From assembly GCA_900155495.1 (NCBI GenBank), contig FTLJ01000862.1, forward strand, positions 1-13,175: DNA of 13,175 nt, read 5' to 3'. Below, in pieces: positions 9,073-13,175 of this stretch. The stretch's first letter is position 1. Each line of letters opens with the position of its first letter. The position numbers and the translations under genes were made by a program. The notes under the pieces are model-generated. The model did not search any database and was not told where the DNA came from. It worked only from the letters and a program-made list of their open reading frames with translations. Source of the DNA: Porogramme epimiltina (lineage: Eukaryota; Basidiomycota; Agaricomycetes; Polyporales; Polyporaceae).

Positions 9073-9527
9073 ATATACGATATAGTTGGGCCTCTACTAC
9101 GTACACGGTCTAGCTAGCACTGCATTCACGGGTAACCACGACGTTTGCGCTCCCATCTGGATCACAGCTTCTTATGCCAATGCCATACTTGTGTCGTGCA
9201 GGTCATGCTTCCACTCTCGGGGGCGCTATAGTGCGCATGTGGACCAAGACATCTTCAGGAAGATATCCCTGTCGTTGTGGTCACTACAGCTGTGTTCCCT
9301 CCTACATTCATGTCTCTAATCGTTACCGGCATCTGGCTTTTCCCCGTTAGTTCGTCTTGCTGAACGGTCCCATACTCGTGTAATCCCTCAGGGCTTTTGC
9401 CAGAAAGTAGTGATCTTCTGTAATTCTCGTGGCTCTGGGACTTCATGTTCCACTTATCTGCGCTGCTTCCGCGCGTGGGTCACGACTATGACGGTGGTCA
9501 TTGGACAAAAATCCAGCGTGAACTGCT
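9073..9527. other. Stretch without a supportable gene
   Basis: This is the 3' side of the 889-residue protein gene. Only short, unconvincing open frames occur, and no repeat structure stands out before 9528. Confidence 0.4.
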
Positions 9528-9669
9528 CGTTGGGAACGGTCGGGAACGGCTGGGATCATTGGGAATCACAGTGAATCACGGTGAGTCACCGAGGTCACAG
9601 TGTATCATCGTGATTCCTGATCAATTATCAGTCTCAGTGGTTTATTGACTTTCCCGACCATTCCCGACG
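9528..9669. repeat. Small fold-back element with GGGAA-motif ends
   Basis: The left end 9528-9549 (CGTTGGGAACGGTCGGGAAC followed by GG) matches the reverse complement of 9648-9669 at about 18 of 22 positions. Inside, GGAATCAC (9562-9569) and GTGATTCC (9610-9617) form a second inverted pair around GTGAATCAC/GTGAGTCAC repeats. The nested symmetry over 142 bp resembles a short non-autonomous element or a structured spacer. No target duplication is evident. The same GGGAA motif, in the orientation of the right end, recurs downstream at 9704-9736 and 9787-9797. Confidence 0.5.
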
Positions 9670-9703
9670 GTGGCGCACTGGCTCCCATTCATGTTTTCTG
9701 TCG

Positions 9704-9797
9704 CTCCCAACGTTTCCCGACGTTTCCCAACGTTTCGTTAGCACTGCCCAATGTGGCTGAGATGCGATCGGGCATGGATCGTCCTGACGTTTCCCAA
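9704..9797. repeat. Cluster of CGTTTCCC(A/G)ACG motifs
   Basis: CTCCCAACG, TTTCCCGACG and TTTCCCAACG follow each other about every 9-10 bp at 9704-9736, and another ACGTTTCCCAACG lies at 9785-9797. The motif is the reverse complement of that at 9528-9549, so copies point toward each other across about 170 bp. Such spacing could reflect tandem growth of a protein-binding motif or debris of the fold-back element. Confidence 0.55.
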
Positions 9798-10150
9798 CGA
9801 TCGGTCACATTTTCTTTTGCGGCGGTGGCTGAACAAACAAAGCATAATAGATATTTATAGTTCCCAGACGTGCAAAACACCTCTCCTTGCTTCGTGTCAC
9901 TTCCTTCGACCTCCATGGCACGCAAATCTCGTCTCGACATCTTCACCTTCTCGCTATGGCAAGTCCTCTGCCTCATGGCTCCATCAGCAAAATTCCGGGC
10001 GGTCTGCCTCGGCAATATGTAGTAATGCAGAACACAGTAGGTATTTACTATCGATCCCTGCACAGGTGAAGATTTGCGGTTTGACACTGGTGTTCCGTAG
10101 ATACTCAAATGCTATTGTATTGTAACGTCATACACCTCGCGTGGTTCCGC
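9798..10150. other. Stretch without a supportable gene
   Basis: Open frames on both strands (for example minus 9689-10108) run through the motif cluster and show no family character. Nothing else is seen. Confidence 0.35.
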
Positions 10151-10400
10151 CTGACCCTACGCGCTGTCCGATAGTGCACGACCAGATAGGCGCGCATGGC
10201 TGACCACACCCGACCAATACGTGTATGGGTGTCTGATAGTGAGCTACCGGGTGTGAGGGCGCAAAATACAGTGCACGATCGTGCACAAGGGCTTGCACGA
10301 CCTGTGCGCGACGGGACACAGCGGCGCGCTGTCATATATAAGTGCGCGCCCGGCCGCGCGCACGATGTCATACCTGAGGGGTGGTATGATATGCATATGG
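10150..10400. repeat. Palindrome-rich, GC-rich block
   Basis: Several dyads are packed together. They are a perfect 16-bp palindrome GTGCACGATCGTGCAC at 10271-10286, and CACACCCG (about 10204) with CGGGTGTG (about 10248). A CAGCG/CGCTG stem lies inside GACACAGCGGCGCGCTGTC (about 10315-10333). A near-palindrome GTGCGCGCCCGGCCGCGCGC runs at about 10343-10362, and TCATACC/GGTATGA at about 10368-10389. TGCACGACC occurs twice, near 10173 and 10294. The block ends abruptly where AT-rich DNA begins near 10450. Confidence 0.6.
10335..10341 (+). promoter_or_regulatory. TATA-box-like sequence TATATAA
   Basis: TATATAAG stands alone in very GC-rich DNA, about 24 bp before an ATG that opens a 56-codon frame. 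The sequence is a good TATA match. Use as a promoter is inferred; the short distance leaves little or no leader. Confidence 0.3.
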
Positions 10401-10535
10401 CCCATCTTGGGCGTGCCAGGCTTCATTCAGGGGGTCATCTTAGTGTCAGGCCAACCATATAACAATAATATTATTTTCGGGATACAGCTGCAAACGGGGC
10501 AGATTGCTACAGGCATGAGTCAGAGACACTACTAG
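10365..10535 (+). CDS. Small hydrophobic ORF, 56 residues, unknown
   Basis: From the first ATG after the TATATAA, the frame encodes a 56-residue peptide. Its first half is hydrophobic (MICIWPILGVPGFIQGVILV), long enough for one membrane span, and its second half is polar (Q/N/G-rich). It ends at TAG 10533-10535. The frame is also open upstream, so the start is a guess based on the TATA position. It overlaps the palindrome block and may be chance. No family is recognised. Confidence 0.2.
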   Translation: MSYLRGGMICIWPILGVPGFIQGVILVSGQPYNNNIIFGIQLQTGQIATGMSQRHY

Positions 10536-10792
10536 TACTACACTAATGATACATTGAGCATGAGCATTGTGAACATTAGTACCTATCATGCTACTGTACA
10601 TGTATATAGTAGTTACCATAAGAGTACAGGCGTGCGTCGGGCATCGCGAGGGCGCCAATAGAGCGCCAGAGGAACACTTGCAGGGCGCGCAAGAGAATGA
10701 GACGAACAACAATAGTAACGAGTCTGGAACAATGATGGAGAGATGGGGAGCACCATTAGTAGGAGGTTAATGTGTGCTGTATGAAGAACTCA
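10536..10792. other. AT-rich stretch without a supportable gene
   Basis: Base composition shifts to AT-rich with short repeats of ACTAGTAC, ACATTAG and CACTAATG type (10530-10610). A 60-codon plus frame at 10588-10770 is hydrophobic then N/E-rich but without further support. This is downstream of the minus-strand acidic gene and may include its 3' UTR. Confidence 0.3.
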
Positions 10793-11281
10793 TCACACGG
10801 TGTTCTTGCTGTCGGCGTCCTCGCCCTGAGGGGAAGCGGCCTCCTCCTCCTCCGCCACCGCCTCCTCCTCGTCCTCCTCCTCGGGCTCGGCCTCGTTGAC
10901 CAGGAGCTGTGCAACAGCGCTGCCCTCGTCAACACCCTCCTCGGCCTCGGTGCCGAAGAGCTCCGTGTTAAAAATATTAGCAAGACAGTAATATAATAGT
11001 AGAAAAGATTGCTTACACGTTCCAGAGCTTGATGAGATCGCTGCGCCACTGGGGGTTGTAGTACCCAATGCGCAACATCGCGACGGTAAAGTCGGACATG
11101 TCACATGCGACAGTGACCGTCGTAGTCACACCACTCGAGGTGCGACGTAAATGCGTGCCGTGCCTGATAGGGACAGGGCGAGATCAGAACCACACGACAA
11201 GAACTTACTAGGCACGCAATGTACACTACCATCTCGTAGGTGATGCTTGTGATGCCGTAGCGCTGAGCTATGGACGGCTGG
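10793..11281 (-). pseudogene. Decayed gene with an extremely acidic C-terminal tail
   Basis: The clearest part is two exons. 11099-11019 encodes MSDFTVAMLRIGYYNPQWRS then DLIKLWN. A 58-nt intron follows (donor GTGTAAGC at 11018, acceptor GGAG ending at 10961). Then 10960-10793 encodes LFGTEAEEG and an Asp/Glu run, ending KNTV and TGA. Upstream, 11281-11209 encodes GQPSIAQRYGITSITYEMVV YIACL before a GTAAGTTC donor, with acceptor CTATCAG ending at 11164. It continues ARHAFTSHLEWCDYDGH but reaches TGA, one base out of frame with the MSDF exon. The order (YIACLARHAFTS, then FTVAML, then RSDLIKLWN) loosely recalls a multicopy Agaricomycete family (DUF6698-type) with an acidic end; that is a weak, from-memory match. 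I read it as a frameshifted copy; an independent 82-residue gene starting at 11099 is the alternative. Confidence 0.35.
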
Positions 11282-11514
11282 CCGCGGCGGCGATGATCAC
11301 CCTCAGGGCCTCAATGACGTTACGTAGCGCCGAGTGAGGGCTGAGCAGTACGACCCTTGCAGCCTGTGAAGAGGAGTGAGTGGTGGAATGCAGGGTACGA
11401 ACGCGAGACGAATCGTGCGCTCTGCGTCCCTAAACTCCCGCACGCAGTCATGCCAGTCCTCAATGTGGTCCGTCGCGTAGTCGTGCGCGTATTCTCGAGC
11501 AACCTCAGTACGCG
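11282..11514. other. Stretch without a supportable gene
   Basis: On the minus strand 11280-11340 reads ALRNVIEALRVIIAAAASRP then a stop, which may be more of the decayed upstream gene in another frame. Otherwise I see nothing. Confidence 0.25.
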
Positions 11515-11668
11515 GGATGCATCCATCCTCGGATCACATCCGACAGACGGATGCATCCAAAGGTGAATCCAAACGACTTGGATGGATCGGATGGGTACGT
11601 CTAAATGGGTCACAAGAGTCGGATGTGTGAATCCGAAGGTGCATCCAAGTTGTTCAGATGTATCCGTC
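11515..11668. repeat. GGAT/ATCC dyad cluster with inverted ends
   Basis: About fifteen GGAT or ATCC tetramers crowd into 150 bp. GACGGATGCATC (11546-11557) pairs with the reverse complement of GATGTATCCGTC (11657-11668) with one mismatch. Inside are ATCCAAACGACTTGGAT and paired TGAATCC and GCATCCAA blocks. This suggests a 123-bp fold-back element or a repeated binding site; no target duplication is evident. Confidence 0.5.
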
Positions 11669-12249
11669 AGCCAGACCGAAAAAACGGAAAGACAGTGCGG
11701 ACTGCGGAGCGGAAAGACCGGAGTGTCGGAAGGAAGGCAAAGGGGCGAGTGGGATGATAAGGTGGTGGGTATCGGGTGAGCAGTGTGTGCGAAGAGAGGC
11801 AGGGTGTGGGAGAGGGAGGACATACGTGCCAATGATATTCATGACTGAAATCGGGACCTGGAAAGGGAGGTGACGTCATTAGTGAGGGAGCAGGCGAAAC
11901 AACAAGTGGAGCTTACTTCGGAATTAGAGGTGAGGAGTATGCTAACTAGGTTAGAAACTGCGAGCCCCCTAGTAGAGCAGACGGTAAGTTAGACATGAGG
12001 AGAGACGGGTGAGAGGCACTTCACACGTACACAAAATGTATGGTACCTAAGGTAGCATACATAAGTCATTGATGAGCACGAGAAGTTGCTGGAACGGTAA
12101 TACTCACCATCTTCGAATAGTCACCAGTGTTTTTTCATAGGATAATCCTACCCACATCTACTAATGCAAGATCGCTTCGGCTAGCACATGAAGGCCTCCA
12201 GCTTAATCCATGGTCGACGACCCTAAATCACCGCGGGCCGCCGAGATAA
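11669..12249. other. Purine-rich, mostly gene-free stretch
   Basis: From 11669 to 11880 the plus strand is A/G-rich. A perfect CRE-type palindrome TGACGTCA lies at 11871-11878. Positions 11849-11983 contain a possible coiled-coil exon, listed separately. A short dyad TATGGTACC/TAAGGTAGCATA occurs near 12039. No gene is supported from 11990 to 12249. Confidence 0.3.
11849..11983 (+). other. Possible orphan exon encoding a coiled coil
   Basis: After a TGA at 11846-11848, a 45-codon open segment encodes a charged, heptad-like stretch (DLEREVTSLVREQAKQQVEL then TSELEVRSMLTRLETA). It stops at a perfect donor GTAAGT at 11984. There is no clear acceptor or start on its left and no partner exon on its right. 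It could be a gene remnant or chance in purine-rich DNA. Confidence 0.2.
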
Positions 12250-12825
12250 TAGGGGCGTTCAAAGTTGGCGCTGCCGCTTTCGCTTTCGCTGCCAAACGTC
12301 ACGCAGGCGCCCGGGGCCCGCGGTCCGACTACGCCCGTGTAACGCTCCGAATTGATGCGCCGGGTTCGGGTATGATATAGGAGGTCTCGACTGGCCCACT
12401 TCGTGCAAACAGCACGGAGGTTCACATTACTATTTTGAAGATTGGTGCAGGGTGCATTTAAGTGCGTGAAATACTAGTGCGAGAAGTGAAATAGAGGTTT
12501 CTATGCATTGTATACGTACTAATAATGACTATAGGGCTCTCATTCCCTGAGATCTGATATTTTCATCTCTCTATGGACTCGTGCACAGTGCGCGTGAATA
12601 TTTCGCTCATCGCGCGCGGATACTTCACCCATCGCGCGCGGATATTTCGCCCATCGCGCGCGAGCTTTCCCTTCACCGCGACGCTCAAGCGCCCGCGGGT
12701 GTGATGGGTAGGCCAGGCCGTCGTCACCCATGTCACTCGAATCACACGGGGTCACACGGGGTCACGGCGCCTCGCCCATTTGGCAGCGAAAGCGAAAGCG
12801 GCAGCGCCAACTTTGAACGCCCCTA
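12250..12825. mobile_element. Non-autonomous DNA transposon (MITE-like) with perfect 47-bp terminal inverted repeats
   Basis: Positions 12250-12296 and 12779-12825 are exact reverse complements over 47 bp, starting TAGGGGCGTTCAAAGTTGGC and including the doublet GCTTTCGCTTTCGCTGCC. Beyond this the match stops at once. Both ends carry TA outside GGGG/CCCC, compatible with a TA target duplication plus 45-bp repeats (12252-12823). TA duplication is typical of Tc1/mariner and some related superfamilies. The interior has no transposase: it holds a minisatellite and short GC-rich repeats. Perfect ends over this length imply recent activity or homogenisation. The superfamily is not assigned. Confidence 0.85.
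12600..12665. repeat. 22-bp minisatellite, three copies, inside the TIR element
   Basis: Units at 12600-12621, 12622-12643 and 12644-12665 share the core CATCGCGCGCG after ATTTCGC or ACTTCAC. A weaker, degenerate copy may precede them (12580-12599). Each unit contains the self-complementary CGCGCGCG. Further right, TCACACGGGG-type repeats occur at about 12741-12765. Confidence 0.8.
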
Positions 12826-12835
12826 ATCCAACAGC

Positions 12836-13175
12836 GACGCTATAATCCTAGAGTTAATCCAGGATCAAGCGCCCGGGAAGAAAATGATTTCCCCCCGTCA
12901 TATTCGAACTCGGGACCTGCGGGCGTTTAGTGTATGCGATACCACCTATGCCACTGAGCCATTAGGACGTTATTATAACCATATACGTACAGACTATGAT
13001 ACCGTTTTTGTACCTCTTCCCCCTAATCTTACATGCTTATCTCAACCTTAATCCTACCAGACCCTAGGATTATCGACGACGTCCTACCTCTAATCCTACT
13101 CCCCACCAATTGACCCTAGGATTATTGACGCCCTACCCCAAATCTTACTGCTCATGACCCTAGGATTACCGGCTT
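12836..13175. repeat. Repeated (C)CCTAGGATTA motifs flanking the tRNA-like sequence
   Basis: GACCCTAGGATTA occurs at 13060, 13112 and 13156, with related filler (CCTACC then AATCCTACT or AATCTTACT) in between, so this is a degenerate tandem repeat of about 44-52 bp. The inverse motif ATAATCCTAGAGTTAATCC lies at 12842-12860, on the other side of the tRNA-like segment and next to the TIR element. The block runs off the window. It may be one element with inverted ends around a tRNA-like core. Confidence 0.6.
12896..12969 (-). ncRNA. tRNA-like sequence, probably a degenerate tRNA or tRNA-derived SINE head
   Basis: On the minus strand a 74-nt segment starts CGTCCTA and ends TATGACG, which pair at six of seven positions like an acceptor stem. 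It has a box A-like TGGCTCAGTGG (12961-12951) and a box B-like AGTTCGAATAT (12910-12900), the two internal promoter elements of RNA polymerase III. The T stem does not pair, and the anticodon stem is weak, so a working tRNA is unlikely. The size and order of elements make a tRNA origin plausible. Confidence 0.45.

Noticed and set aside
9689..10108. 139-codon minus-strand frame
   Set aside because: Its C-terminal part is built from the CGTTTCCC motif cluster, and the remainder shows no protein-like pattern.
10588..10770. 60-codon plus-strand frame, hydrophobic then Asn/Glu-rich
   Set aside because: No promoter, splice or family support; the length is near chance for this region.
11320..11832. 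170-codon minus-strand frame
   Set aside because: It runs through the GGAT/ATCC dyad cluster and a purine-rich tract; low-complexity bias explains the open frame.
12600..12665. CRISPR-like short repeats
   Set aside because: The units are contiguous 22-bp tandem copies without unique spacers, inside a eukaryotic transposon-like element.
12896..12969. Functional tRNA gene
   Set aside because: The T stem does not pair and the anticodon stem is weak, so it is annotated only as tRNA-like.
13021..13175. Possible telomeric repeats (CCCTAA-like)
   Set aside because: The repeated unit is CCCTAGGATTA with 44-52 bp spacing, not tandem CCCTAA hexamers.

Overview
The window looks like nuclear DNA of a basidiomycete fungus, most likely an Agaricomycete. 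The two recognisable genes are split by short (about 48-95 nt) GT-AG introns with fungal branch-point-like motifs. One gene encodes an mRNA 3'-end processing factor found only in eukaryotes. A second large gene has the look of the lineage-restricted uncharacterised proteins common in mushrooms. No bacterial operons, Shine-Dalgarno-spaced genes, rRNA or CRISPR arrays are visible.

Layout. Positions 1-970 form a large, degenerate fold-back (inverted repeat) element, followed directly by a severed C-terminal piece of a class-III aminotransferase (954-1166). On the minus strand, 1659-3301 is an eight-exon gene for the cleavage stimulation factor subunit CstF-64/CSTF2. It has an RRM, an expanded HERER/YERDR repeat linker, a hinge domain, a Pro-rich region and a C-terminal domain cut off by a TAG codon. 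Open, family-like sequence continues after the TAG to about 1482. Positions 3302-4870 hold the presumed CSTF2 promoter and unconvincing, broken coding fragments. Positions 4871-5587 are GC-rich with competing open frames and one credible 48-nt intron on the plus strand. Positions 6302-9072 are a three-exon plus-strand gene for an 889-residue protein of unknown function, the best-preserved large gene here.

From 9073 to the end no intact recognisable gene is seen and repeats dominate. There is a small fold-back element with GGGAA motifs (9528-9669) and a palindrome-rich block with a TATA box and a 56-residue hydrophobic ORF (10150-10535). A decayed minus-strand gene with an extremely acidic tail follows (10793-11281), then a GGAT/ATCC dyad cluster (11515-11668). 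Next comes a 576-bp element with perfect 47-bp terminal inverted repeats and TA at both ends, carrying a 22-bp minisatellite (12250-12825). The window ends in a degenerate tRNA-like sequence (12896-12969) flanked by repeated CCCTAGGATTA motifs.

The genes do not form a pathway. The picture is of a core RNA-processing gene and a lineage-specific gene in a repeat-rich neighbourhood. The most informative point is the interrupted C-terminal domain of the CSTF2 homologue.
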